A model generated the notes under the pieces. It saw nothing but the letters and a program-made list of their open reading frames with translations, was not told the origin of the DNA and did not search any database. The position numbers and the translations under genes are program-made. From Paramesorhizobium sp049065735 (lineage in GTDB: Bacteria; Pseudomonadota; Alphaproteobacteria; Rhizobiales; Rhizobiaceae), in contig NZ_JBAKHD010000001.1 in the NCBI RefSeq assembly GCF_049065735.1, positions 62,001-126,000 of the forward strand: a stretch of DNA of 64,000 bases, in the 5' to 3' direction. Every line of letters starts with the position of its first letter. Position 1 is the first letter of the stretch. Positions 1-7,488 of this stretch are shown here, in pieces.

Positions 1-354
1 ATCGAGCCATTTGGCGCGGAGCTTTACTACTTCCTGCTGGGCCGTTCGGATGTTGCCCCCTACGTGCCGCCTCCACCGCCGACGCCTGATGAGCTTCGCG
101 CCGCGATGCCGCCGCTCCAAAAATGGCGCGTGGATACAATCATCGATCTCGAGCCGGGGCTACGCGAAAAGATCAATGCAGCCATTGAGGCTATGGACGA
201 GCCGAACCGGACAATCAGCAAAAACAAGCTAGCCAGCGTGACCGAGTTTTTGCGCACCGATCCGCTGTTTGAGTTGATCGGCGGCGATCCGTCTATCGGC
301 AAGACGCCAGAGGACATCGACGCCATGTGGCAAGCCGCGCTGGCGCTGAAATAG
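1..354 (+). CDS. Phage-related hypothetical protein, C-terminal part
   Basis: The reading frame is open from the first base of the window to TAG at 352-354, so the gene is cut at its 5' end and only about 117 residues are visible. The visible part has a five-proline run, then a charged helical segment ending in a Trp-rich tail (MWQAALALK). I recognise no catalytic motif. It is read as a prophage gene only because the next four genes form a phage lysis cassette and a terminator-like hairpin follows it at 394-418. An internal ATG at 106 could begin a shorter protein, but the open upstream frame argues for a larger gene. Confidence 0.6.
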   Translation: MEPFGAELYYFLLGRSDVAPYVPPPPPTPDELRAAMPPLQKWRVDTIIDLEPGLREKINAAIEAMDEPNRTISKNKLASVTEFLRTDPLFELIGGDPSIGKTPEDIDAMWQAALALK

Positions 355-393
355 CCAAATCCCTCAGTCTTTCGCACCGGAAATCTCAATCTC

Positions 394-418
394 AAGCCGT
401 CCTTTGGGGCGGCTTTTT
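394..418 (+). terminator. Rho-independent terminator
   Basis: The stem AAGCCGTCC pairs, with one G-U pair, to GGGCGGCTT and is followed by a run of five T. It sits between the partial phage gene ending at 354 and the endolysin start at 436, so it probably ends the upstream phage transcript. Confidence 0.7.
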
Positions 419-435
419 CTTTGAAGGGAAATATC

Positions 436-1275
436 ATGGATAGGACAGTTCCCGCAGGTGCGGCGCTTTTGCTCGACTTCATCCGTCTAACGGAAACGGG
501 CCGCAGTGACCGCGCTTCATATGATGTCATCTACGGCCACAATCAGGATAAGCTCTCCAAGCCAATCACTAGCATGACGATTGGAGAACTGGTGGATGCC
601 CAGGAGGACTTTACCCGGCGCTTCAAGTCGTCGGCATGCGGCGGCTACCAGTTCATGCGGGCCACGCTGCAAGGTCTGGCGAAGGGGCTTGGGCTGAGCG
701 GCAAGCAGGTGTTCGACCCTGACCTACAGGATCGACTCGCCTATCATCTGCTCAAGCGGCGCGGGTATGAGGATTTCGCGGCTGGCAAAATCAGCCGTAC
801 CGAGTTCGGAAAGCGCCTCGCGATGGAGTGGGCATCATTTCCGGTCCTCGCTGCAACCAAGGGCGCGCACCGGCAGCTTAAGCGCGGGCAGTCCTATTAC
901 AGCGGCGATCCGCTCAACAAGGCTCTCGTCACCCCGGCGAAGGTGGAAGCGGTGCTTGAAAAGGTCCGCGTGGCCGCGCAGGCCGTAGCCGTTGTGCCCC
1001 CCGCGCCGCCTGAAACCGTGACCGTCAAAGAAACAGTGGTGGCCGACCCCGGCGAGCTGGAAAAGCACCCGGCCAAGAGCAAGACCACCTGGACGTGGGC
1101 GCTGGCCGGTGTTGGCGCTGGCGTTTCCGCTGCCGGTGAATTTCTCGGTGGCCTCGATTGGCGCGCGCAGCTGCTCATCAGCGCGGCTATCGTCGCTTTT
1201 GCCGTCTACGGCATCAAGCGCCGTGTCGATCTCTTCCGCGCGGTAAAAGACCTGAAATCGGAGATGGGGGCGTAA
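436..1275 (+). CDS. Phage endolysin, lambda R-like lysozyme fold with C-terminal membrane segment
   Basis: Predicted peptidoglycan-degrading enzyme of the prophage lysis cassette. The N-terminal 150 residues follow the pattern of lambda R-type (GH104) transglycosylases: a Glu at residue 20 in a LTETG context, then SYDVIYG, then SACGGYQFM near residue 66, matching the Glu and GRYQ-type motifs of that family by recall. A Pro/Val-rich linker leads to a hydrophobic segment near residues 240-265 (LLISAAIVAFAVYG) and a basic tail, so the enzyme may be membrane-tethered. ATG 436 follows a GAAGGGAA Shine-Dalgarno-like stretch. Its TAA overlaps the ATG of the next gene (TAATG). The enzymatic class is an inference from motifs. 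Confidence 0.8.
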   Translation: MDRTVPAGAALLLDFIRLTETGRSDRASYDVIYGHNQDKLSKPITSMTIGELVDAQEDFTRRFKSSACGGYQFMRATLQGLAKGLGLSGKQVFDPDLQDRLAYHLLKRRGYEDFAAGKISRTEFGKRLAMEWASFPVLAATKGAHRQLKRGQSYYSGDPLNKALVTPAKVEAVLEKVRVAAQAVAVVPPAPPETVTVKETVVADPGELEKHPAKSKTTWTWALAGVGAGVSAAGEFLGGLDWRAQLLISAAIVAFAVYGIKRRVDLFRAVKDLKSEMGA

Positions 1276-1544
1276 TGCTGGCGCTCCTCAAATATTGGCA
1301 GATCGGCGCAGGGGCGGCGGTGGGCGCGCTCCTCGCCGCCGGTCCTGTCTATCTTTACGGCACGGCCCATGGACGTCAGCAAGCCGCGCTGTCGGCCGCA
1401 GAGGCAACCATACAGGCAATCCAGAAAAGGGGCGAGGTTGATGAAAAGATTACTGGCATGGACGGCTATCGCCTCTGCCTTGAGCTTGGCGGTGGGATGC
1501 CAGAGTGCGACCAACTGCGCCGGCTGGAAGCGGATCAGCCTTAA
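1275..1544 (+). CDS. Rz-like inner-membrane spanin (i-spanin) candidate
   Basis: An 89-residue protein with an N-terminal hydrophobic segment (residues 11-29) and an Ala/Gln/Glu-rich periplasmic-type helix, the architecture of phage i-spanins. It begins inside the stop codon of the endolysin gene (TAATG), so it is probably translationally coupled. A lipoprotein-like gene is embedded out of frame in its 3' half, the nested arrangement known for Rz/Rz1 in lambda-like phages. Spanins diverge too fast for sequence recognition, so the call rests on topology, size and position. Confidence 0.65.
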   Translation: MLALLKYWQIGAGAAVGALLAAGPVYLYGTAHGRQQAALSAAEATIQAIQKRGEVDEKITGMDGYRLCLELGGGMPECDQLRRLEADQP

Positions 1545-1641
1545 GCCCGCGACGGCGGTCTATCTCGCGGGCAATGACACCACGGCAGGGCAGGGGATTG
1601 CGGGCCACAATTCCTATGGGAAATCGGCGGGGTGCTGGTGA
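1441..1641 (+). CDS. Rz1-like outer-membrane lipoprotein (o-spanin) candidate
   Basis: A 66-residue protein starting at ATG 1441 inside the Rz-like gene, in another frame, overlapping it by about 104 bases. It has a basic N-terminus, a short hydrophobic core and a lipobox-like LAVGC with Cys20 as the likely lipidated residue, so the mature protein would be about 47 residues. This is the size and nesting expected of an o-spanin. The stop codon overlaps the next start (TGATG). Most o-spanins are Pro-rich and this one is not, which is a caution. Confidence 0.65.
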   Translation: MKRLLAWTAIASALSLAVGCQSATNCAGWKRISLKPATAVYLAGNDTTAGQGIAGHNSYGKSAGCW

Positions 1642-1808
1642 TGAAAGATCAAATCGCAGATCGGGTGACGGCGGCTATCGCCACCGGAGCGGCTACGAAC
1701 CCCGTATGGCTCCCATATCTTGAGCATGGGCTACAAGTCACCTTGTCAGCGCTTGGCATCGTATGGCTGCTGGTGCAGATAAGCTACAGGCTAAAAAACT
1801 GGAAATAG
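1641..1808 (+). CDS. Small holin-like membrane protein
   Basis: A 55-residue protein that starts in the stop codon of the Rz1-like gene (TGATG). It has an amphipathic N-terminus, one hydrophobic segment (LSALGIVWLLVQISY) and a basic tail (RLKNWK), a topology compatible with a small holin or a holin-associated protein. It is the last gene before the tRNA-Thr attachment region. Function is inferred from context and size only. Confidence 0.55.
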   Translation: MKDQIADRVTAAIATGAATNPVWLPYLEHGLQVTLSALGIVWLLVQISYRLKNWK

Positions 1809-1927
1809 GTCTTCGACGCTACGGCGCGCAGTCAGTCCAAATTTGGTTCCGCCGTGGTTCCGCGAAAACTCATAACCCGTCAGCGGCGACTTTGATTTGT
1901 GTAATCGATTGATTTTTAAGGGGTTTT

Positions 1928-2003
1928 TGGTGCCGCTTGCGTGACTCGAACACGCGACCCCATCATTACGAATGATGTGCTCTACCAACTGAGCTAAAGC
2001 GGC
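1928..2003 (-). tRNA. tRNA-Thr (anticodon CGT)
   Basis: Read on the minus strand, a GCCGCTT acceptor arm pairs with AAGCGGC. The anticodon stem CATCA/TGATG carries loop TTCGTAA with anticodon CGT, and a GTTCGAGTC T-loop is present. The discriminator A is followed by an encoded CCA (1928-1930). Its 3' end faces the prophage lysis genes, which fits phage integration into the 3' part of this tRNA. The other att site lies outside the window. Confidence 0.93.
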
Positions 2004-2157
2004 AAGGGGAGGGTTCCCCGATATCTACGCGGACCGAAGAATCTCATCCGGCACGGAATGTTTGCGCTGATACAGAACTCGGTGCGGAAAAGCAAGAGCG
2101 CAAATCGGTGGATTTGCCGAAAGGCAAGGGAATCGCGTTGCCTCCGGCTTATGCGTC

Positions 2158-3120
2158 TCACAGATCCCTGAGTTCGGCCTTTGCCAGTGCGTATTCCTTT
2201 TCGAGCCGCGCGACGAGATCGGCGGTGGGCAGGATTTCCTTGACCGCGCCGATGCCCTGGCCGCAGCCCCATATGTCCTTCCAGGCTTTCGCGCCCGCTT
2301 CCGGCTTGTCGAAATCCATCTTGGAAGGGTCGGCTTCCGGTAGATTGTCCGGGTCCATGCCCGCCGCGCGGATGGAGGGCTTCAGGTAATTGCCGTGAAC
2401 GCCGGTGAAATAATTGGAATAGACGATATCATTGGCGTTCGATTCGACGATCATCTGCTTGTATTCGTCAAGCGCGCGCGCTTCTGTCGTCGCGATGAAA
2501 GGCGAGCCGATATAGGCGAGGTCCGCACCCATCGCCTGCGCGGCGAGGATCGAGCGTCCGTTGGCTATGGCTCCGGAGAGAAGCAGCGGCCCGTCGAACC
2601 ATTCGCGAATTTCCTGCGTGAGCGCGAAAGGCGAGAGCGTGCCGGCATGGCCGCCCGCGCCAGCGGCAACGGCGATAAGCCCGTCCGCGCCCTTCCGGAT
2701 CGCGGAATTGGCGTGGCGGTTGTTGATGACGTCGTGCAGCACGATGCCGCCATAGGAATGGATCGCCGCATTGACCTCAGGCACCGCGCCCAGCGAGGAG
2801 ATGACGATCGGCACCTTATATTTCACGCACAGTGAAAGGTCGTGTTCCAGCCGTTTGTTCGAACGATGGACGATCTGGTTGACCGCGAAAGGCGCCGACG
2901 GCCTGTCCGGATGCTTTTGGTCATGATTGCGCAGCGTCTCGGTGATTTCCGCGAGCCATTCGTCAAGCTGCGATTCCGGCCGCGCATTCAGCGCCGGGAA
3001 CGAGCCGACGATGCCTGCCTTGCACTGCGCCAGCACCAGCGCCGGATGGGAGATGATGAACATCGGCGAGGCGACCACCGGAATGCGCAGCCTGCTTTTC
3101 AGGATATCGGGCAATGCCAT
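2158..3120 (-). CDS. Nitronate monooxygenase / 2-nitropropane dioxygenase family FMN protein
   Basis: A 320-residue TIM-barrel flavoprotein of the nitronate monooxygenase family, which oxidises propionate 3-nitronate or related nitronates using FMN. Evidence is the N-terminal RIPVVASPMF strand, the GAGGHAG phosphate/FMN-binding loop and the MGADLAYIGSPF segment typical of the family. ATG 3120 is preferred over an in-frame ATG five codons upstream because GGAGGAAA lies immediately before it. A half-palindrome TTTTGACGTTT at 3163-3173 lies upstream and matches one before the acyl-CoA dehydrogenase, suggesting co-regulation with fatty-acid degradation. The true substrate is unknown; other NAD(P)H-dependent flavin oxidoreductases look similar. 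Confidence 0.88.
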   Translation of the reverse strand: MALPDILKSRLRIPVVASPMFIISHPALVLAQCKAGIVGSFPALNARPESQLDEWLAEITETLRNHDQKHPDRPSAPFAVNQIVHRSNKRLEHDLSLCVKYKVPIVISSLGAVPEVNAAIHSYGGIVLHDVINNRHANSAIRKGADGLIAVAAGAGGHAGTLSPFALTQEIREWFDGPLLLSGAIANGRSILAAQAMGADLAYIGSPFIATTEARALDEYKQMIVESNANDIVYSNYFTGVHGNYLKPSIRAAGMDPDNLPEADPSKMDFDKPEAGAKAWKDIWGCGQGIGAVKEILPTADLVARLEKEYALAKAELRDL

Positions 3121-3162
3121 CTCGTTTCCTCCCATACTCGTCCTTGCGGGATATATGCAGGA

Positions 3163-3188
3163 TTTTGACGTTTCCGTAAACGGAAGTT
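3163..3188. promoter_or_regulatory. Candidate operator related to the 18259-18284 palindrome
   Basis: TTTTGACGTTT, a 4-base centre and AAACG reproduce 16 of the 22 arm positions of the perfect inverted repeat upstream of the acyl-CoA dehydrogenase. It lies about 45 bases before the nitronate monooxygenase start, where a promoter is expected. Regulator identity is inferred; the MerR protein at 17203-17664 is the obvious candidate. Confidence 0.5.
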
Positions 3189-3250
3189 TTTTGGCGGCGT
3201 GCTCTCACTTAAGAAAAAGTGTAAATGCTTGATTAACCGCCGGGAACCTC

Positions 3251-3275
3251 TAGAGCATGACGCCATCATGCTCTA
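3251..3275. repeat. Short palindrome TAGAGCATGA-N5-TCATGCTCTA
   Basis: A perfect 10-base inverted repeat in the divergent intergenic region before the TTG start at 3309. It resembles the outer part of the GCATGA hairpin family found at 25790 and 55820, so it may be a remnant of that repeat or an operator. Confidence 0.5.
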
Positions 3276-3308
3276 ATTTGCCGCTGTTCCGGCGCTGCAA
3301 GAGGAAAC

Positions 3309-4358
3309 TTGAGTTTGGAAGGCATAGAACGCGCGATACGCAACGCATTCGCCAAGGGCGATGCCGCCAATCCCGCCACGCGCCAGCGGATTTACGAATC
3401 GGCCTGGAGCGCGCATGAGCACGCGCTCGCCGCCAATACCTCCCTGAGCGACGCTCAGAAGACACAACGCCGCGACCGGCTGAAGGCCACGATCTCCCGC
3501 ATCGAGTCCGAGTTCCGCCCCGCACGGCCAGCCGCTCCCGCTGCGCCCGCCGCCCCCGCGCCGCGCGCGCGCGTCGAGCCGGCACTGGGTGGCGTGGAGC
3601 CGCGAAATGGCGCCGCGCCGTCGAGGCCCGCATCTCCTGCGGAAGGCCCCTTGCTCGACCGTGACGATGTGCGCCCCGCGCGCAAGAAGAAGCATCGCGA
3701 TGCCGATTTTGGCTTCGAGGGTGGCGCGCCCCGGCGCGATGTGGTGAAGAAGCAGCGCTCGCCCTTTATGTCCTATGTGCTGCCTGGGCTTATCCTGCTG
3801 GTCTTCGTCCTGATGGGCTGGTCGCTCTACAACAGCTTCACCGAAGTGATGAGCCCCTCGCGCAGCACGGCGCTCTTGAACGGCGCTCCCGCCCGGGAAG
3901 GCGAGGAACCCCAGGGCGGCAAGTGGATCAACATTTTCAACCCCTCCGAGCCGACGCGCATATCGGTCACCGGCGCCGCCACGGCGGAGATCGCGAGCCA
4001 GGGTTCGGTCAGCTTTGCGCGGGTGAAGTCCCCCGGCGCCGACGACGAAATCATCTTCGACGTGGGCGAGGGAATTTTGAGGGAGATCACCGGTAAGAAG
4101 GCGACCTTCGATATCATCGCAAAGAGCGATGACGGCAGACCGACGCAGATATCCGTAAGCTGCGATTTCGGCGCCATGGGCGATTGCGGGCGCAAGCGTT
4201 ATGACGTGACGGACGCCCGCAGCGACTTCCTGTTTGATGTGACCTTCTCCGAAGGCCAACGGGCGACAGGCCCCGGAACCATCACCATCAACAGCGACGT
4301 CAGCGGCGCGGGCAAGGCCATCGATATCTACGCCATAAGGGTCAGCGTCACTCAATAG
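3309..4358 (+). CDS. Single-span membrane protein of unknown function
   Basis: A 349-residue protein I do not recognise. It has a hydrophilic N-terminal half with a helical segment (residues 1-70), a Pro/Ala-rich disordered stretch (about 75-95) and a basic KKKH patch. One transmembrane helix follows near residues 157-178 (PGLILLVFVLMGWSLY), then a C-terminal, probably periplasmic domain of about 170 residues with beta-rich pattern and two Cys (SCDF, GDCG) that could form a disulfide. The start is TTG at 3309, four bases after GAGG; the next in-frame TTG at 3315 is an alternative. It is monocistronic and followed by the unusual intergenic region at 4359-4754. Confidence 0.8.
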   Translation: MSLEGIERAIRNAFAKGDAANPATRQRIYESAWSAHEHALAANTSLSDAQKTQRRDRLKATISRIESEFRPARPAAPAAPAAPAPRARVEPALGGVEPRNGAAPSRPASPAEGPLLDRDDVRPARKKKHRDADFGFEGGAPRRDVVKKQRSPFMSYVLPGLILLVFVLMGWSLYNSFTEVMSPSRSTALLNGAPAREGEEPQGGKWINIFNPSEPTRISVTGAATAEIASQGSVSFARVKSPGADDEIIFDVGEGILREITGKKATFDIIAKSDDGRPTQISVSCDFGAMGDCGRKRYDVTDARSDFLFDVTFSEGQRATGPGTITINSDVSGAGKAIDIYAIRVSVTQ

Positions 4359-4372
4359 CTCGCCGCGCGTCC

Positions 4373-4401
4373 TTGAAAAAGGGCGGCTTTCCCTCTATAT
4401 T
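4373..4401 (+). promoter_or_regulatory. Strong sigma70-type promoter for a small plus-strand RNA
   Basis: TTGAAA at 4373-4378 and TATATT at 4396-4401 are separated by exactly 17 bases. No plus-strand gene follows, so the predicted start near 4408 implies a non-coding transcript ending at the hairpin at 4461-4490. Confidence 0.65.
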
Positions 4402-4407
4402 CCGGAG

Positions 4408-4496
4408 TGAACCTTGGGAGCGCTAACTCCCAAGGTCGCTTTACTACAGGATAATCTCAATCCGGACGGTCACTAACCAGCCCGTCCGGGTTTTCC
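4408..4496 (+). ncRNA. Candidate antisense small RNA (possible type I antitoxin)
   Basis: The predicted transcript of about 90 bases begins after the TTGAAA-17-TATATT promoter. It contains a perfect 10-base stem (4411-4420 with 4427-4436) and a second stem CCGGACGG/CCGTCCGG (4462-4469 with 4482-4489) followed by GTTTTCC, which looks like an intrinsic terminator. It is fully complementary to the last half of the 32-codon minus-strand ORF at 4444-4542 and its 3' UTR, the arrangement of 3'-overlapping antitoxin RNAs such as RatA. Ends are estimates and expression is untested. Confidence 0.5.
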
Positions 4497-4542
4497 TTAC
4501 CTGCAGCGTGATCCTGATAGGTGGTATGGGATACCACATCAT
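4444..4542 (-). CDS. 32-residue peptide, candidate type I toxin
   Basis: The peptide begins MMWYPIPP and continues with alternating hydrophobic and polar or basic residues on either side of a KTRTG turn, suggesting an amphipathic beta-hairpin rather than the usual toxin helix. A textbook GGAGGTG lies four bases before the first ATG. On the same strand a TTGAAA-17-TATATT promoter at 4703-4731 would give a leader of about 150 bases rich in inverted repeats, and a convergent small RNA covers its 3' half. I do not recognise the peptide family. Coding status rests on the ribosome site, promoters and opposed RNA, not on homology. Confidence 0.5.
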   Translation of the reverse strand: MMWYPIPPIRITLQVRKTRTGWLVTVRIEIIL

Positions 4543-4702
4543 TTTCACCTCCATCGTTCGAGAGCGAGGCACCGCCAATGCCGGGAGAGCCCACCTCCGC
4601 CGGTGCGTCTGCTGGTCCGGCGCTTTCTGCGTTTTGCTTTCGAACGCACCACTATTCGTAGCAGAATTATAAGATAGCGATATAAACTACGGGTTATAAT
4701 GT

Positions 4703-4731
4703 AATATACTTATAATTGAATTAGCTTTCAA
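4703..4731 (-). promoter_or_regulatory. Sigma70-type promoter for the 32-codon ORF
   Basis: On the minus strand TTGAAA (4731-4726) and TATATT (4708-4703) are spaced by 17 bases, the same elements as the opposing small-RNA promoter. The predicted start near 4696 leaves a leader of about 150 bases before the ATG at 4542. GGTGCGT and ACGCACC in that leader could pair, so translation may be structure-controlled. Confidence 0.6.
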
Positions 4732-4754
4732 ACATATTAGAAAAATTGCAAAAA

Positions 4755-6380
4755 TCATTCCCGCTCCAGCAGTTTCTCCAGCGCCTCCAGCCGGTCTGCC
4801 TCGCGCGGCGGTTTGTCCCAGCGTAAGCGTGAAAACCGGGGGAAGCGCATGGCCACGCCGGATTTATGCCGCGTCGAGCGGTTGAGCCCTTCGAAGGCCA
4901 CTTCCACAACCAGCCCATGGTCAGGCTCGGCCTTTACCGCTCGCACCGGGCCGAAGCGCTCGGTCGTGTTCTCGCGCACGAAGCGGTCGAGCAGCTTCAG
5001 TTCTTCGTCAGTGAAGCCGAAATAGGCCTTGCCGACAGGCACGAGGGTCGGGTCGTCCTCCGGCCCGGTCCACACGGCAAAGGTGAAGTCGGAATAATAG
5101 CTCGATCTTTTGCCATGCCCGCGCTGCGCATAGACGAGCACGGCATCGACGGTGAAGGGATCGCGCTTCCATTTGAACCACGGTCCCTTGGGGCGTCCCG
5201 GCAGGTAAGGGCTACCGTGGCGCTTCAGCATCACCCCTTCGATGATCGGATGCGGCGGCGCTTTGCGAAACGCCGCGAGTTCCTCGAAGCTTGTGAAGGA
5301 GACCAGCGGTGAAAGATCGAAACGCCGCGGATCGAGCGTGGCGACGAAGGCTTCGAGCCGCATCCGCCGCTCGCGAAAGGGGAGGGCGCGCATATCCTTG
5401 CCCGTATTCTGACTGCCCTCCTGCAGCAGATCATAGGCGCGCACGAAGGCGGGATAATCCGCGAGCTGCTTCGCCGTGACCGTCTTGCGATTGAGCCGCT
5501 GTTGCAGATCGCCGAAGGTGCCGGCCACGATGCCGACCTCGCCAAGCCGCCCCACCAGAAGCTCGCCATCGATCGCCCCCTCGAAATCCATGGCCTCGAG
5601 AATATCGGGGAAGGCATGGGAGATATCATCCCCGGTGCGCGAATAGATGCGCCGCACGCCGTCCTCCGCCACCACCTGCACGCGGATGCCGTCCCATTTC
5701 CATTCCGCCGCATAATCGGCGGGGTCTAATTTGGGAAATTCCGCCTCGTCCAGCGCCGTCGCCAGCATGACGGGGCGGAAGGGCGCCGCCGCCAGATTGG
5801 CCGGCCTCGGGGCTCGCCCTTCCAGCCATGCGAAGAGGTTTTCATAAGGTGGCGTCAGCCCGTGCCAGAGTTCCTCGATCTCGGTCACCTCCACCTGCCC
5901 AAAATCGGCGAGCGCCTGCTTGGCGAGCCGGGCGGAGACGCCGATGCGCAGTCCCCCGGTGACGAGCTTCAGGAGCGCATAGCGGCCCGAGGCGTCGAGA
6001 TCGTCGAGCCAGAGCGCGACGAGCAGCGGCCCTTCCCGCCGCGAGGCCTGCGACAGGGCATCGACGATATCGGAGAGCAGCGGCGGACGGTTGGCGCGCC
6101 TGCGTTCGGGCGTGGGCCAGATCAGCGAGATGGTTTCGGCAAGGTCGCCGACATAATCATAGGAATAGGCGAAAAGCTCGGGGTCCACCCGTTCGCCCAC
6201 CAGCGCGCGCAGCATGGCGGGCTTGACGCTGGCGAGGTCCAGGTCGCGCGTGATGGCGGCGAGGGCATAGCCCCGTTCCGGGTCGGGCGTCGCGTGGAAA
6301 TAATCGACAAGCAGCCGCAGCTTGCCATTGCGCTGCGGCGTCAAAACCAGCCGGTCGAGGAGCTCGGCAAACCCTTCCAT
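4755..6380 (-). CDS. ATP-dependent DNA ligase of the Lhr/exo/PdeM repair cluster
   Basis: Seals nicked DNA using ATP. The protein has 541 residues: an N-terminal helical DNA-binding domain (about 1-200), then the adenylation domain with the catalytic lysine in EWKWDGIR (Lys228), the EGVMLKR motif and the WFKWKRD motif V, then an OB domain. The length and domain order fit bacterial ligases that cluster with an MBL exonuclease, an Lhr-type helicase and a metallophosphoesterase. Its ATG shares one base with the stop of the exonuclease gene (TGATG), so the two are translationally coupled. It is not the replicative NAD-dependent LigA, and it lacks the polymerase and phosphoesterase domains of LigD. 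Confidence 0.93.
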   Translation of the reverse strand: MEGFAELLDRLVLTPQRNGKLRLLVDYFHATPDPERGYALAAITRDLDLASVKPAMLRALVGERVDPELFAYSYDYVGDLAETISLIWPTPERRRANRPPLLSDIVDALSQASRREGPLLVALWLDDLDASGRYALLKLVTGGLRIGVSARLAKQALADFGQVEVTEIEELWHGLTPPYENLFAWLEGRAPRPANLAAAPFRPVMLATALDEAEFPKLDPADYAAEWKWDGIRVQVVAEDGVRRIYSRTGDDISHAFPDILEAMDFEGAIDGELLVGRLGEVGIVAGTFGDLQQRLNRKTVTAKQLADYPAFVRAYDLLQEGSQNTGKDMRALPFRERRMRLEAFVATLDPRRFDLSPLVSFTSFEELAAFRKAPPHPIIEGVMLKRHGSPYLPGRPKGPWFKWKRDPFTVDAVLVYAQRGHGKRSSYYSDFTFAVWTGPEDDPTLVPVGKAYFGFTDEELKLLDRFVRENTTERFGPVRAVKAEPDHGLVVEVAFEGLNRSTRHKSGVAMRFPRFSRLRWDKPPREADRLEALEKLLERE

Positions 6381-7390
6381 CAGTCCCCTTCGTCCTCATA
6401 GCCGACGAGGTGCAAAGGCCGAGCGGGAATGCCCGACAGCGTGCACCAGCGCACCAGTGCTTCCTCGCGCCCATGCGTGACCCAGACTTGCGCAGGGCCG
6501 ATTTCGCGGATCGTTTCCGTCAATTCGTCCCAATCGCAATGGTCGGAGATGATGAGCGGCAGCTCCACGCCCTGCTGCTTCGCCCGCTGGCGGATGCGCA
6601 TCCAGCCTGACGCAAAGCAGGCGAGCGGATCGGGAAAGCGCCGCGCCCAGCGGTCCACGAAGGCCGAGGGCGGGCCGATGACGATTGCGCCTGCGAAATC
6701 CTGCGGCGCGCTCTCTTCCAGCGTTGCTGGCCGGAGTTCGCCCAGATCGATCCCCTGCGACTGGTAATAATCGCAGAGCTTCTGCAAGGCGCCGTGGATA
6801 TAGATCGGCTTGTCATAGCCCGCCTGCCGGATGAGGCTGATCACCCGCTGCGCCTTGCCGAGCGCATAGGCGCCGACGATATGGCTGCGCTCCGGAAACT
6901 GTGTCACCGATTTCATCAGCAGCGCGATCTCATGCGCCGCGTCCGGGTGCCGGAAGACGGGCAGGGCAAAGGTCGCCTCGGTGATGAAGACATCGCAGCT
7001 GACCGGCTCGAAAGCTTGGCATGTCGGGTCCGCCTGGCGCTTATAATCGCCGGAAACAACGATGCGCATGCCGTTCTGCTCCACCGCGATCTGTGCCGAC
7101 CCCAGCACATGCCCCGCCGGGTGAAACCGTACCGCAACTCCGTTGATGGCAAGTGTCTCGCCAAAACGGATGGCCTGTGTCGATCCGGCAAAATTCTCGC
7201 CATAGCGCAGCCGCATGATGTCGAGCGTCTCCTGCGTGGCGAGCACATGGCCATGCCCCGCGCGGGCATGGTCGGCATGGCCATGCGTGATGAGGGCGCG
7301 CGCCACGGGCCGCACCGGGTCGATGTGAAAATCGCCAGGCGGGCAGCAAAGTCCTTGCGGCGTGGGGCGGAGAAGGTCCTCTGGGCGCAT
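6380..7390 (-). CDS. Ligase-associated DNA exonuclease, metallo-beta-lactamase fold
   Basis: A 336-residue MBL-fold nuclease related to SNM1/CPSF-type enzymes. The metal-binding HGHADH motif lies at residues 36-41, followed by PAGHVLGSAQ, SGDYK and a late SDHCDWDEL segment, all typical of the ligase-associated exonuclease family. It is co-transcribed upstream of the ATP-dependent ligase with a one-base overlap, consistent with end processing before ligation. The start at 7390 has no clear Shine-Dalgarno sequence. Transcription diverges from the methyltransferase gene at 7489 across about 100 bases, so promoters probably overlap. Confidence 0.92.
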   Translation of the reverse strand: MRPEDLLRPTPQGLCCPPGDFHIDPVRPVARALITHGHADHARAGHGHVLATQETLDIMRLRYGENFAGSTQAIRFGETLAINGVAVRFHPAGHVLGSAQIAVEQNGMRIVVSGDYKRQADPTCQAFEPVSCDVFITEATFALPVFRHPDAAHEIALLMKSVTQFPERSHIVGAYALGKAQRVISLIRQAGYDKPIYIHGALQKLCDYYQSQGIDLGELRPATLEESAPQDFAGAIVIGPPSAFVDRWARRFPDPLACFASGWMRIRQRAKQQGVELPLIISDHCDWDELTETIREIGPAQVWVTHGREEALVRWCTLSGIPARPLHLVGYEDEGD

Positions 7391-7488
7391 AATGTGAAGA
7401 TAGGGGCGAAGGGGCCGATAGAAAAGGCTTGCAAAAGCCCGGGTTGAAGATCATATGCCGCGCACCCAACCCCAAAATCTGGCCCTTC

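Noticed and set aside
1369..1641. A longer version of the Rz1-like gene beginning at ATG 1369
   Set aside because: The extra 24 residues would precede the signal peptide; ATG 1441 gives a proper lipoprotein signal.
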